Assembly (NCBI GenBank): GCA_030429005.1
Contig: JAUIDP010000006.1
Span: 1-64,000, forward strand
Direction: 5' to 3'
Source of the DNA: Gammaproteobacteria bacterium
GTDB lineage: Bacteria > Pseudomonadota > Gammaproteobacteria > Steroidobacterales > Woeseiaceae
DNA: 64,000 nt
Part shown: positions 10,838 to 19,263 of the stretch, in pieces
How the letters are laid out: each line of letters starts with the position of its first letter
Position numbering within the stretch: the stretch's first letter is position 1
The notes under the pieces: model-generated
What the model saw: only the letters and a program-made list of their open reading frames with translations
Told to the model about the DNA's origin: nothing
Database searches by the model: none
Translations under genes and position numbers: made by a program

Positions 10838-12118
10838 CTATGCGACGAATTGCTCCTCCTCGGTGCTACCCGCCAGTGCCGTTGTCGAAGACAAACCATT
10901 CATGATGGTGTTTTGCACGGCGTCGAAATAGCCCGCACCAACGAAGGACTGGTGCTTTGCAGCGCGGAAACCGTATTGCTCGTCGGCAAACTCCTGCTGC
11001 TGCAGCTGCGAATAAGCATACATGCCATCTGCCTTGTAAGCACGAGCCAGGTTGAACATGCTCGAGTTCAGCGCGTGCCAGCCGGCCAGCGTAATGAACT
11101 GGAACTTGTAGCCCATCTTGCCGAGTTCTTCGCGGAAGTGCCGCATCGTGTCGTCATCAAGATTCGCCTTCCAGTTGAACGATGGCGAACAGTTGTAGGC
11201 CAGTAACTGGTCGGGGAACTTGGCGTGAATGGCATCGGCAAATTTCTGCGCCTGCTCAAGATCCGGCCTGGACGTTTCGCACCAGATCATGTCCGCATAC
11301 GGCGCATAGGCCAGGCCGCGCGCGATCGCCTGTTCGAGGCCGGGCCTGGTGCGGTAAAAGCCCTCCGGCGTACGCTCGCCGGTGACGAACGGGTGATCGC
11401 GTTCGTCCGAGTTCGCCGTAATCAGGTTCGCCGCATCGGCATCGGTCCGGGCCAGCAGCACCGTCGGCACACCCAGCACGTCTGCCGCCAGCCGGGCCGC
11501 TGACAGCTTTGCGACCGCTTCGCTCGTGGGTACCAGCACCTTGCCGCCCATGTGGCCGCATTTCTTGGCAGACGACAGCTGGTCCTCGAAGTGCACGCCC
11601 GCCGCGCCGGCGCGAATCATGCTTTTCATCAGCTCGAACGCATTCAGGTTGCCGCCGAAGCCCGCTTCGGCGTCTGCCACGATCGGCGCAAACCAGTCGA
11701 TGCTGACGTCGCCGGCCAGGTTGTAGATCTCGTCGGTTCGCTGGAACGCGTTGTTGATGCGCGTCACCATCTTCGGCACCGAGTCCACCGGGTACAGGCT
11801 CTGGTCCGGGTACATTTCACCGGCGCTGTTGCCGTCGCCGGCGACCTGCCAGCCGGAACAGTAGATTGCTTTCAGGCCGGCCTGCACTTCCTGGATGGCC
11901 TGGTTGCCGGTCAACGCGCCAAGCGCACAAACCGCCTGCTCCTGGTTGACGAGCCGCCACAGTTTCTCGGCCCCGTGCTTTGCCAGCGTGTGCTCAACCT
12001 GGATCGAGCCGCGCAGCCTGACGACGTCCGCCGCACTGTAGTTTCTCCTGACGCCTTTCCAGCGCGGACTGTCCGCCCACTCGGCTTCGAGTTGTTTAAC
12101 CTGTTCTTCCTTAGACAT
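10838..12118 (-). CDS. aceA: isocitrate lyase
   Basis: A 426-residue enzyme that splits isocitrate into succinate and glyoxylate, feeding glcB directly downstream. The catalytic loop [14 protein letters not shown] is present, as are [28 protein letters not shown] and the C-terminal GAGYFD. The ORF track begins 17 codons upstream, but GGAGGA precedes the ATG at 12118 by 5 bases, and the protein then starts [11 protein letters not shown] as in other isocitrate lyases. Its first bases overlap the end of the RraA-like gene. Confidence 0.97.
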   Translation of the reverse strand: MSKEEQVKQLEAEWADSPRWKGVRRNYSAADVVRLRGSIQVEHTLAKHGAEKLWRLVNQEQAVCALGALTGNQAIQEVQAGLKAIYCSGWQVAGDGNSAGEMYPDQSLYPVDSVPKMVTRINNAFQRTDEIYNLAGDVSIDWFAPIVADAEAGFGGNLNAFELMKSMIRAGAAGVHFEDQLSSAKKCGHMGGKVLVPTSEAVAKLSAARLAADVLGVPTVLLARTDADAANLITANSDERDHPFVTGERTPEGFYRTRPGLEQAIARGLAYAPYADMIWCETSRPDLEQAQKFADAIHAKFPDQLLAYNCSPSFNWKANLDDDTMRHFREELGKMGYKFQFITLAGWHALNSSMFNLARAYKADGMYAYSQLQQQEFADEQYGFRAAKHQSFVGAGYFDAVQNTIMNGLSSTTALAGSTEEEQFVA

Positions 12119-12665
12119 GTCGTCCTCCGTTCGTGCTCCAGGATGGGAGCAGCACAACGCCGTCCGCATCCGCTACCAGGAAGTCCCCGGCGCTGATGCG
12201 TTCACCACCGACGCGTACTGCCCTGCCACGCTCGCCAATCCCGCGATTCAGACTGCGGCGCGGGCACGTGGCCAGTGCGAATATCCCGATGCTTACCTCG
12301 CGCAACTCCTCGACATCGCGTACGGCCCCGTTGACGACGATGCCAACCCAGCCATGTTGTGCCGCAGTCGCGGCAAGATTGCCGCCGATCATCGCGCAGG
12401 TCGTGGACGCCTTGTTGTCGATCAACAATATGCGTCCCGCACCTGGCTCGGAAAGAATTTTCTTGACCAGCGAGTTATCGTCGCGTGTGCGCACGGTCTC
12501 GACCGGACCCGCACACTTCGTCGCAGCACCGAAACTCGAGAACCACGACTGGATAACCTTGGCATCCGGATTCGCATCGCAAACATCGGCCGTTGCCGCT
12601 GCCGGAATGTGTACATGCATCGTTTGCGGCCCGGGCTGCATTTCTTCCATCGCCTGCGCAGTCAT
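12111..12665 (-). CDS. RraA-like protein (aldolase/ribonuclease-regulator superfamily)
   Basis: A 184-residue member of the RraA fold. The hallmark stretch [17 protein letters not shown] and the later [11 protein letters not shown], whose Arg-Asp pair binds divalent metal and oxyacid in HMG/CHA aldolases, are both present, followed by [18 protein letters not shown]. Members are either RNase E inhibitors or aldolases/decarboxylases for oxaloacetate and 4-hydroxy-4-methyl-2-oxoglutarate. Sitting ahead of aceA-glcB, a keto-acid role is more attractive, but that is inference. The start ATG (12665) overlaps the upstream stop as ATGA; the ORF-track start is too far upstream. Confidence 0.85.
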   Translation of the reverse strand: MTAQAMEEMQPGPQTMHVHIPAAATADVCDANPDAKVIQSWFSSFGAATKCAGPVETVRTRDDNSLVKKILSEPGAGRILLIDNKASTTCAMIGGNLAATAAQHGWVGIVVNGAVRDVEELREVSIGIFALATCPRRSLNRGIGERGRAVRVGGERISAGDFLVADADGVVLLPSWSTNGGRHV

Positions 12666-12982
12666 GACAGCGCTACCTGGTCGCCATCGCGTGCAATGAA
12701 GGTCGGGTTCGATGCATCGTGCTGCTGGCTGGTGTCCACGACGACGCGTTGATCGCCGCAGGCAAACAGCATCGTCGGGTTCGCGCCGTAACCGCGCCAA
12801 CCGAGAAACTGCTTCGTGTTTGCAAGTCTTGCCGTACCGCCATTGGCCAGGCGGGCCCTGACTTCGGCATATCGCTTGGGCACCGATACAAGGTAGTCGA
12901 CCACCTCGGTGTGACTGGCCCCCAGCAGTGGAATGATCTCATCGAGATACCGTGCAACGTGTTTCCGTTCGAGTCGAGTCAC
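12662..12982 (-). CDS. conserved small protein of unknown function, first gene of the glyoxylate operon
   Basis: A 106-residue protein starting at a GTG preceded by AGGAG with 6-base spacing, better than the ORF-track start, which overlaps the palindrome region. It has no signal peptide or membrane segment. The N-terminal half looks helical (HVARYLDEIIPLL); the C-terminal half is beta-rich with GWRGYGANPTMLFACG. I do not recognise the family. It is coupled by ATGA to the RraA-like gene and is the first gene after the shared regulatory region, so it is probably co-expressed with the glyoxylate shunt. Confidence 0.7.
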   Translation of the reverse strand: MTRLERKHVARYLDEIIPLLGASHTEVVDYLVSVPKRYAEVRARLANGGTARLANTKQFLGWRGYGANPTMLFACGDQRVVVDTSQQHDASNPTFIARDGDQVALS

Positions 12983-13040
12983 ATCATTCTCCTGTACAAA
13001 TGTGGGTGATGTGACGCTATAGTACTTGTCAACTTGATGG

Positions 13041-13077
13041 AATTTCACAGTAAAAACTTTACAGTGTTAATTTCACA
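13041..13077. promoter_or_regulatory. palindromic operator candidate between the glyoxylate operon and its divergent regulator
   Basis: The arms CACAGTAAA and TTTACAGTG flank a 3-base centre (13046-13066), matching at 8 of 9 positions. A direct repeat AATTTCACA occurs at 13041 and 13069, giving a second half-site. The element lies in the roughly 100-base gap between the GTG of the minus-strand operon and the start of the XRE-type regulator. That is where an autoregulating repressor would bind. Confidence 0.65.
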
Positions 13078-13089
13078 AACGGAGTGAAA

Positions 13090-14652
13090 ATGGCTACAAA
13101 ACAGGGCTTGCGGCGCAAAGCGCATTTTCTCGGCACGAAAATCAAGTCACTTCGTAAGCGACATAATCTGACGCTGGAAGACCTCTCGGTGCGCTGCATC
13201 CAGGTCGACGCAGAGGCCGCACCGTCGGTTTCCTACCTGTCCATGATCGAGAACGGCAAGCGTGTTCCGTCTGAACGTTTGCTGCAGATTATCGCCGGGA
13301 TATTTCAGAAAGAAGTCGCGTGGTTCTATGACGAAGCGCTCGACGACCCGGCCGTGGATCCGGCACGCATGGACTCGGCCGTTTCGGGCCTGCCGCTCGA
13401 ACCCAGCTTCCTGTTTTCGGAAAACCTGTTGCAGACCGCCATCCCGGAATTGCTCGCCCAGACCGGCACAACCGGCCGGCAATTTGCCCACCTGTTGATC
13501 CGCGCACACCAGGAAGCCAGCCACAATCGCTTCCCGGACATCGAGCGTGCAGCGGAACAGGTGGGCAAGAAGCAATTTCCGCTGGATGTTCGCGACATTC
13601 GTGCCATGGCCAGGGAACTTGGGCTCAGGATTCGCTGGTTTGACAAGTCGCCATTCAAGGATCGCGGTGACGCGACCACACCACTGAATATGATGGTGCG
13701 ATCGTTCTTTGACGCACCGGCAACGATCTACCTGAACCAGGACCTGCAGGACAAACCCGAACGCCTGAAGTACGACCTTGCCAATCACATCGCGCACAAG
13801 ATCCTGCACGATGGCGACGGTGCAAGGGCGCCGCAGGTATCCGGCGGCCAGATTTCCAGCCGTCGACACGAAGGCGAGTCACCGAATGTCGATGCACAGG
13901 ACATCCTGTTTGCCTGGCGCGACTTTGAGTGCAGTTATTTCGCCGCGGCCTTGCTGGCACCGAAAACGCCGTTTCGCCAGTTTCTCGCCCGGCACTCCTA
14001 CGCCATCGACTGCGGCGATGCGGTCGGCCTCACGCGCGCCCTCGTCATGCGGCGCATGCCGAGCGTCAGCCCGTATCCACACTGGCACTATTTCGACGCC
14101 TATCCGCCCGGCAACCTGCGGGCGGTCTATCGCGGCAACGGCATCCCGCTCCCGTGGGGCAACATGACCATGGTTTCGGACCCCTGCCAGCACTGGGCCG
14201 TGTTTCGCATGTTCAACAACCGCGGCAACAAGCCGTCGGCGCAGATATCCGTACTGCGCAGCGGGGACGACAAGCGACTCTACACCTGCCAGTCGGTGCG
14301 CACACGGGATGCGGCCGGAAACTCGCACGTGCTGTGTGCCGGGGTCGACCTGTCCCCTGCCTTGCGCGCACAAAACATCGACCCGGCGGAAACCATCGAC
14401 ATGATCGAGAAAAGCTGCAACCGGGGTGGCGGCAGCGGCGATATCCCGCTCGAGGCACGGACCCAACTGGAAGCCGTCAGCCGAATCCTGAATATCGGCT
14501 GGATCGCTGCCGGCTGCCAGAAACCGGCCACGATCATCTGTCCGCGCAGTTCGACCTGCCCGCGGGACAAGCACTGCCTCGGCAAACGCAAGCCGCGCCT
14601 GCGGCCACAGATCGAAGAGATCCGCGAGTCACTGTTGGCGCAGAGCGGCTGA
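13090..14652 (+). CDS. XRE-family transcriptional regulator with degenerate IrrE-like domain (DUF3612/DUF2083-like)
   Basis: A 520-residue regulator. Residues 10-75 form an XRE helix-turn-helix (KIKSLRKRHNLTLEDLS, SYLSMIENGKRVPSERLLQ). The middle carries a region like the ImmA/IrrE fold in which the metallopeptidase motif is degenerate (NHIAHKILH in place of HExxH). The C-terminus has four closely spaced cysteines (GCQ, ICPRSSTCPRDKHCLG), a possible metal or Fe-S site. Proteins of this build, such as RamB/ScfR-type regulators, control acetate, glyoxylate and propionate metabolism. Divergence from aceA-glcB supports that. GGAG lies 5 bases before the ATG at 13090, preferred over the GTG at 13084. 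Confidence 0.85.
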   Translation: MATKQGLRRKAHFLGTKIKSLRKRHNLTLEDLSVRCIQVDAEAAPSVSYLSMIENGKRVPSERLLQIIAGIFQKEVAWFYDEALDDPAVDPARMDSAVSGLPLEPSFLFSENLLQTAIPELLAQTGTTGRQFAHLLIRAHQEASHNRFPDIERAAEQVGKKQFPLDVRDIRAMARELGLRIRWFDKSPFKDRGDATTPLNMMVRSFFDAPATIYLNQDLQDKPERLKYDLANHIAHKILHDGDGARAPQVSGGQISSRRHEGESPNVDAQDILFAWRDFECSYFAAALLAPKTPFRQFLARHSYAIDCGDAVGLTRALVMRRMPSVSPYPHWHYFDAYPPGNLRAVYRGNGIPLPWGNMTMVSDPCQHWAVFRMFNNRGNKPSAQISVLRSGDDKRLYTCQSVRTRDAAGNSHVLCAGVDLSPALRAQNIDPAETIDMIEKSCNRGGGSGDIPLEARTQLEAVSRILNIGWIAAGCQKPATIICPRSSTCPRDKHCLGKRKPRLRPQIEEIRESLLAQSG

Positions 14653-14716
14653 GCGCGCTGGCAATATGAATGATTTGTCCGCTAGGCTAGGCGGCCTGCT
14701 AAAAAGGAACCTGGCC

Positions 14717-16210
14717 ATGCGCATTCGACTGATTCTGACCTTCGTCCTGCTCGCGGCGGCACTTGGCAATTCACCGGCGCACGCGTTCGGCAAAGAACTG
14801 GAAGAGCGCAAGTGGCTGGAAGCAAGTACAGATAATTTTAAGATCTACAGCCAGCTTTCCAAGAAGGAAACGCTCAAACTGGTTCGGCACCTGGAAATAT
14901 TTCGACAGGTTGCGGCGATTTTCACTGGCGTCGGTCTTGCCAGTTCGCCGGTGCCCACCGTCATCTATGCGGTCCCGAGCGGCAAAGCTGCAAGAGAGTT
15001 GTCGATCGACTCCCGATACGCTGGTTTCTTCAGAACTGGCTTGCGCCGTAACCTGATCGTTGTCCGCGATCATCCAGGTACAAATGAGGTCGCAACCATC
15101 ATGCACGAATACGTGCACTACCTGACAGGGAGTTTTGGCAAGTATGTCTATCCGATGTGGTTCGAGGAGGGTTTCGCTGAGTACCTGAGCTCTATGGAGG
15201 TTCGAGCGGATGAGATAATCGTAGGTGGCGTGCCGCCGGAGCGGCACAGCAGTTTCCGAACACATCGATGGATCAATATGCGCGAGATCGTTTCCCGGCG
15301 CAGCGGAGACGACTGGACTGCACAACGCAGCTGGATGTTTTACTCGGAAGCATGGGCCCTCGTGCACTTCCTGATGAATCGAACTGAAGAGGAGCTGCGC
15401 TTCAACGATCAATTGGAAGCATATATTCAGAAACTTGATGCCGGCGGCGATTCGATTGCATCGTTTGAAACTGCGTTTGGAATATCAATCGAGGACCTCG
15501 ATCGCGAAGTACAAATTTATCTGTCGGGAAGTCGAATTCCGGGAATAGTCCTGTCCGCCGACTCGATTGCGCCTGAGCTTGAACCTGATGTCACACAGGT
15601 ATCGCGAGAAGCGATTTCGCTGGAACTCGGCAATTTCGCCCTGGCGGCCGGCGACTACGAGCGCGCAGAGCGTTGGTACCGGATCGCGTCGAATGAACCT
15701 GATTTGGAAGCGAAAGCTCAGGCAGGCCTTGGCGATACGATGAAATTCCGTGACCGCGTTGACGAGGCGCTGCCATACTTTGAACGTGCGCTCGAACTGG
15801 CGCCACGTGACCCGTATTGCCAGCTCGACATGGCCGAGTTCTGGGACTATCGGGCGCGTAACGTTGAAGAACCAGCTTTACGAGACGAATACTTCGATCT
15901 TGCTCGTTCGTATTATGCTGAAGCGTTGGAGCTTAATCCGAGCCTTCCCGAAGTATATGCGATGTACGGCCGCAGCTATTTACTCGAGGGCGAGAATTAT
16001 GAAGAGGCTGTTGACATGTTGGAGGAAGCCCGACGTTTGCTACGCTCCAACAATCAAATCAAACTCTGGCTCGCAGGAGCCTATCTTGGCGCCGGCCGGA
16101 ACCAGGACGCGGCGGTGGCTGCCAGATCGGTGCTTAGCTGGTCCCACGAGGAGTCGGAAGCATCGACCCAGGCACAGAAAATACTGGACGAAACAGGAGC
16201 AACCGATTGA
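14717..16210 (+). CDS. secreted gluzincin (peptidase MA-like) protein with C-terminal TPR repeats
   Basis: A 497-residue exported protein. The start at 14717 gives a Sec signal peptide ending SPAHA, and AAGGA lies about 9 bases upstream; the ORF-track start adds 17 unlikely residues. The zinc motif HEYVH followed by WFEEGFAEYLSS defines a gluzincin site (residues about 120-160). From about residue 300 to the end, TPR-like helix pairs occur (DYERAERWYRIAS, ALPYFERALELAPRD, NYEEAVDMLEEARRLL). The peptidase substrate is unknown. The last codons overlap the TTG start of the SDR gene, suggesting cotranscription. Confidence 0.8.
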   Translation: MRIRLILTFVLLAAALGNSPAHAFGKELEERKWLEASTDNFKIYSQLSKKETLKLVRHLEIFRQVAAIFTGVGLASSPVPTVIYAVPSGKAARELSIDSRYAGFFRTGLRRNLIVVRDHPGTNEVATIMHEYVHYLTGSFGKYVYPMWFEEGFAEYLSSMEVRADEIIVGGVPPERHSSFRTHRWINMREIVSRRSGDDWTAQRSWMFYSEAWALVHFLMNRTEEELRFNDQLEAYIQKLDAGGDSIASFETAFGISIEDLDREVQIYLSGSRIPGIVLSADSIAPELEPDVTQVSREAISLELGNFALAAGDYERAERWYRIASNEPDLEAKAQAGLGDTMKFRDRVDEALPYFERALELAPRDPYCQLDMAEFWDYRARNVEEPALRDEYFDLARSYYAEALELNPSLPEVYAMYGRSYLLEGENYEEAVDMLEEARRLLRSNNQIKLWLAGAYLGAGRNQDAAVAARSVLSWSHEESEASTQAQKILDETGATD

Positions 16211-17097
16211 CCATCTCACTTAAAGACCAGGTCGCCATCGTAACCGGGGCAGGCCGTGGCCTTGGCCGCGCACACGCACTCGCGCTTGCCGAACGCGGCG
16301 CGAAAATCGTGATCAACGAACTGCACGAGGCCGACGCCGCGTCGACGGCTGCGGAGATCACCGACAACGGCGGCGATGCGATTGCCTGTGGTGCAAACGT
16401 CGCGGACCTGCAGCAGGTCACCGACATGGTGGCACAGACACTGGATCGCTGGGGTCGCATTGACATCCTTGTCAACAATGCCGGCATCCTGCGCGACAAG
16501 ACCTTTGCCAAGATGTCGATGGACGACTTCCGCCTCGTCATTGATGTGCACCTGGTCGGCAGCGCCAACTGTACGAAAGCGGTATGGGACATCATGCGCG
16601 AGCAGAACTACGGACGCGTGGTCTTCACGACCTCGAGCTCCGGGTTGTACGGAAACTTCGGCCAGTCGAACTACGGCGCGGCAAAAATGGGTCTCGTCGG
16701 GCTGATGAACACGCTGCATCTCGAGGGCGCAAAATACGACATTCGCGTCAACTGCCTCGCGCCCGCTGCCGGAACGGCCATGACCGAAGGGCTGTTTCCG
16801 CCCGAGGTATTCGACCTGCTGACACCCGAGTCAGTCAGCCCCGGCGTCGTGTTCCTTTCCAGCCAGGACGCGCCGAGTCGAGTCGTACTGGCTGCGGGGG
16901 GCGGCGCGTTCGCTGTCTACAAGGGATTCGAAACGGACGGCAGCAGCTTGCTGCCGGACAACAACAGCGCAGAAGGCCTGGCCGCGGCCTGGCCCGCAGT
17001 TGCCAGCGAAGACGGCATGCAGGAATTTAACAGCGGTTTCGAACAGGCGACAAAATTCGCCCGGAAGAACGCCAACAAACTGGGAATCAAACTATGA
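16207..17097 (+). CDS. SDR-family 3-hydroxyacyl-CoA dehydrogenase-like (peroxisomal MFE-2 type)
   Basis: A 296-residue short-chain dehydrogenase. The cofactor motif TGAGRGLG is near residue 14, NNAG near residue 95, and the catalytic Ser and Tyr-x3-Lys appear as TSSSG and YGAAK. The extended C-terminal tail and KDQVAIVTGAGRGLGRAHAL resemble the dehydrogenase unit of multifunctional enzyme 2, which oxidises 3-hydroxyacyl-CoA. It starts at a TTG overlapping the previous stop (TTGA), with AGGAG at 8 bases. It overlaps the thiolase start by ATGA, forming a beta-oxidation-like operon. Confidence 0.88.
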   Translation: MTISLKDQVAIVTGAGRGLGRAHALALAERGAKIVINELHEADAASTAAEITDNGGDAIACGANVADLQQVTDMVAQTLDRWGRIDILVNNAGILRDKTFAKMSMDDFRLVIDVHLVGSANCTKAVWDIMREQNYGRVVFTTSSSGLYGNFGQSNYGAAKMGLVGLMNTLHLEGAKYDIRVNCLAPAAGTAMTEGLFPPEVFDLLTPESVSPGVVFLSSQDAPSRVVLAAGGGAFAVYKGFETDGSSLLPDNNSAEGLAAAWPAVASEDGMQEFNSGFEQATKFARKNANKLGIKL

Positions 17098-18275
17098 GAG
17101 AAGCAGTAATCGTATCCACAGCCCGCACCCCGATCGGCAAAGCGTACCGGGGCGCTTTCAACAATACCGAGGCGCCCACGCTCGGCGGCCATGCGGTGAA
17201 ACATGCGGTCGAACGTGCAGGCATCGAGGCGGGCGAAGTCGACGATGTCGTCATGGGCTGCGCCATGCCGCAAGGCACACAGGGAATGAATATCGCCCGG
17301 CAGGTTGCACTGATGGCGGGTTTGCCGGTCACGACCGCCGGCATGACGGTAGACCGCCAGTGCTCGTCCGGCATGATGGCGATTGCCGTTGCGGCCAAGA
17401 CCGTGATATCCGACGGCGTGGACATCATGGTCGGCGGCGGGCTGGAGTCGATCAGCCTGGTACAGAACGAGCATATGAACCTGTTCCGCGGCAAGGACCC
17501 GCGCCTGCTGGAACTCCACGAACACATCTACATGCCAATGATCGATACAGCGGAAGTTGTTGCCGAACGCTACAAGATCAGCCGCGAGGCACAGGACGAA
17601 TACGCGCTGCAAAGCCAGCAACGCACCGCTGCCGGCCAGGAAGCCGGCCGCTTCGATGCGGAAATCGTGCCACTGCCGTCTACCATGGGCGTGATGGACA
17701 AGGAAACAAAAGAAATTTCGTTCACCGACGTAGTGCTCGAAAAGGATGAGGGCAATCGGCCGTCGACCACACTCGAAGGCCTCGCCAGTCTCGGGCCCGT
17801 ACGTGACAACGGATTCATCACAGCGGGCAATGCCAGCCAGTTGTCCGACGGCGCGTCGGCTGCCGTCGTGATGGAAGCAGGCGTTGCAGAAAAACGTGGC
17901 CTGGAGCCTCTCGGTATCTATCGCGGCACGGCGGTGGCCGGTTGCGAACCGGACGAGATGGGCATCGGGCCGATCTACGCCGTGCCGAAACTGCTGCAAC
18001 GCAATGGCCTGAAGATGGACGACATCGATCTATGGGAACTGAACGAAGCGTTCGCTGTGCAGGTTATCTACTGCCGCGACCAGCTCGGCATCCCGAACGA
18101 CAGGCTCAATGTCGACGGTGGTGCGATTTCGATCGGTCACCCGTACGGCATGTCCGGGGCCCGCATGGTTGGCCACGCGCTGATTGAGGGCAAGCGCCGC
18201 GGCGCGAAGTATGTCGTCTGCACGATGTGCATCGGTGGTGGCCAGGGAGCGGCCTCGCTGTTCGAAATTGCCTGA
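17094..18275 (+). CDS. acetyl-CoA acyltransferase (thiolase)
   Basis: A 393-residue thiolase. The acyl-accepting cysteine is in DRQCSSGMM (about residue 88), the base histidine in GHPYGMSGAR (about residue 350) and the second cysteine in CTMCIGGGQG near the end. It either cleaves 3-ketoacyl-CoA in degradation or condenses acetyl-CoA. With the overlapping SDR upstream and the reductase downstream, degradative acyl-CoA use is more likely. The start overlaps the SDR stop (ATGA), and the stop shares a base with the next ATG. Confidence 0.94.
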   Translation: MREAVIVSTARTPIGKAYRGAFNNTEAPTLGGHAVKHAVERAGIEAGEVDDVVMGCAMPQGTQGMNIARQVALMAGLPVTTAGMTVDRQCSSGMMAIAVAAKTVISDGVDIMVGGGLESISLVQNEHMNLFRGKDPRLLELHEHIYMPMIDTAEVVAERYKISREAQDEYALQSQQRTAAGQEAGRFDAEIVPLPSTMGVMDKETKEISFTDVVLEKDEGNRPSTTLEGLASLGPVRDNGFITAGNASQLSDGASAAVVMEAGVAEKRGLEPLGIYRGTAVAGCEPDEMGIGPIYAVPKLLQRNGLKMDDIDLWELNEAFAVQVIYCRDQLGIPNDRLNVDGGAISIGHPYGMSGARMVGHALIEGKRRGAKYVVCTMCIGGGQGAASLFEIA

Positions 18276-19252
18276 TGCGGGCACTCGTCTGCAAGGCCTA
18301 CGGCCCGCCGGAGTCGCTGGTAATCGAAGACCTCGACGACCCGGTGGCGGGTGACGGTGAAATCGTCGTCGACGTCGCCGCGGCCGGCATTAACTTCCCG
18401 GATATGCTGTCCATTGCCGGCAGGTACCAGGTCCGGACGCCGCCGCCGTTCGTTCCCGGCAACGAAGCAGCGGGCGTCGTTGCCGCGACAGGCGACGGCG
18501 TCACGCGCTTTGGAGTTGGAGACAAGGTCATCGTCGCAACACGCGGCAACGCTTTTGCAGAACGTTGCGTAGCGCACGAACAAACCGCGATGCCACTGCC
18601 CGATGGCCTCGACATGGAACAGGGCGCCGGTTTCCCGGTGACGTACGGCACCAGCTACCACGCCCTCAGGCAGAGCGCGAAGTTGCAGCCGGGAGAGACC
18701 GTCCTGGTGCTTGGCGCGGCTGGCGGCGTCGGTGTGACTGCCGTCGAAATCGCCAGCGCAATGGGTGCGCGCGTCATCGCTGCCGCCAGCTCGGACGCAA
18801 AACTCCGGTTTGCCAGGGACGCCGGAGCCGACGAGACCGTCAACTACAGCAATGTTCCGTTGAAGGAAACCGTCAAGGAATTGACGGGTGGCGATGGTGT
18901 CGACGTCGTTGTCGACCCGGTCGGCGGCGAACTCGCCGAGCAGGCACTGCGTGCCACCGGCTGGCATGGCCGCTACCTCGTCATCGGCTTCGCCAGCGGT
19001 GACATCCCGAAATTTCCGCTGAATATCGCCCTGTTGAAAGAGGCGAGCATAATCGGCGTATGGTGGGGCACCTGGGCTGCAAAAAACCCGCAACAGCAGG
19101 TGCAGAACATGCTCGAGCTCGGCGAATTGATCGCCGCGGACAAAATCCGGCCGCGCGTGACGGAGTCCTACGCACTGGACGACTACGTGGACGCGTTCAA
19201 GGCCATTACCGAACGTCGTGCACTCGGCAAAGTCGTTCTGCGGATGCGCTAG
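18275..19252 (+). CDS. zinc-independent MDR NADPH:quinone oxidoreductase-like protein
   Basis: A 325-residue medium-chain reductase starting at the ATG that overlaps the thiolase stop (TGATG). The ORF-track start 16 codons earlier lies inside thiolase. AAGINFPDMLSIAGRYQ and VPGNEAAGVV belong to the quinone-oxidoreductase branch, the nucleotide site is VLGAAGGVGVTAVEIA, and the structural-zinc cysteines are absent. It reduces quinones or activated alkenes (enoyl groups) with NADPH. Operon placement with SDR and thiolase suggests action on an acyl-CoA or enone intermediate. Confidence 0.88.
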   Translation: MRALVCKAYGPPESLVIEDLDDPVAGDGEIVVDVAAAGINFPDMLSIAGRYQVRTPPPFVPGNEAAGVVAATGDGVTRFGVGDKVIVATRGNAFAERCVAHEQTAMPLPDGLDMEQGAGFPVTYGTSYHALRQSAKLQPGETVLVLGAAGGVGVTAVEIASAMGARVIAAASSDAKLRFARDAGADETVNYSNVPLKETVKELTGGDGVDVVVDPVGGELAEQALRATGWHGRYLVIGFASGDIPKFPLNIALLKEASIIGVWWGTWAAKNPQQQVQNMLELGELIAADKIRPRVTESYALDDYVDAFKAITERRALGKVVLRMR

Positions 19253-19263
19253 CGCGCTACCGT

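Noticed and set aside
9276-10931. Long plus-strand ORF (551 codons)
   Set aside because: It lies antisense to glcB, which has clear end-to-end family similarity; the translation is low-complexity and has no recognisable motif. The length comes from high GC content.
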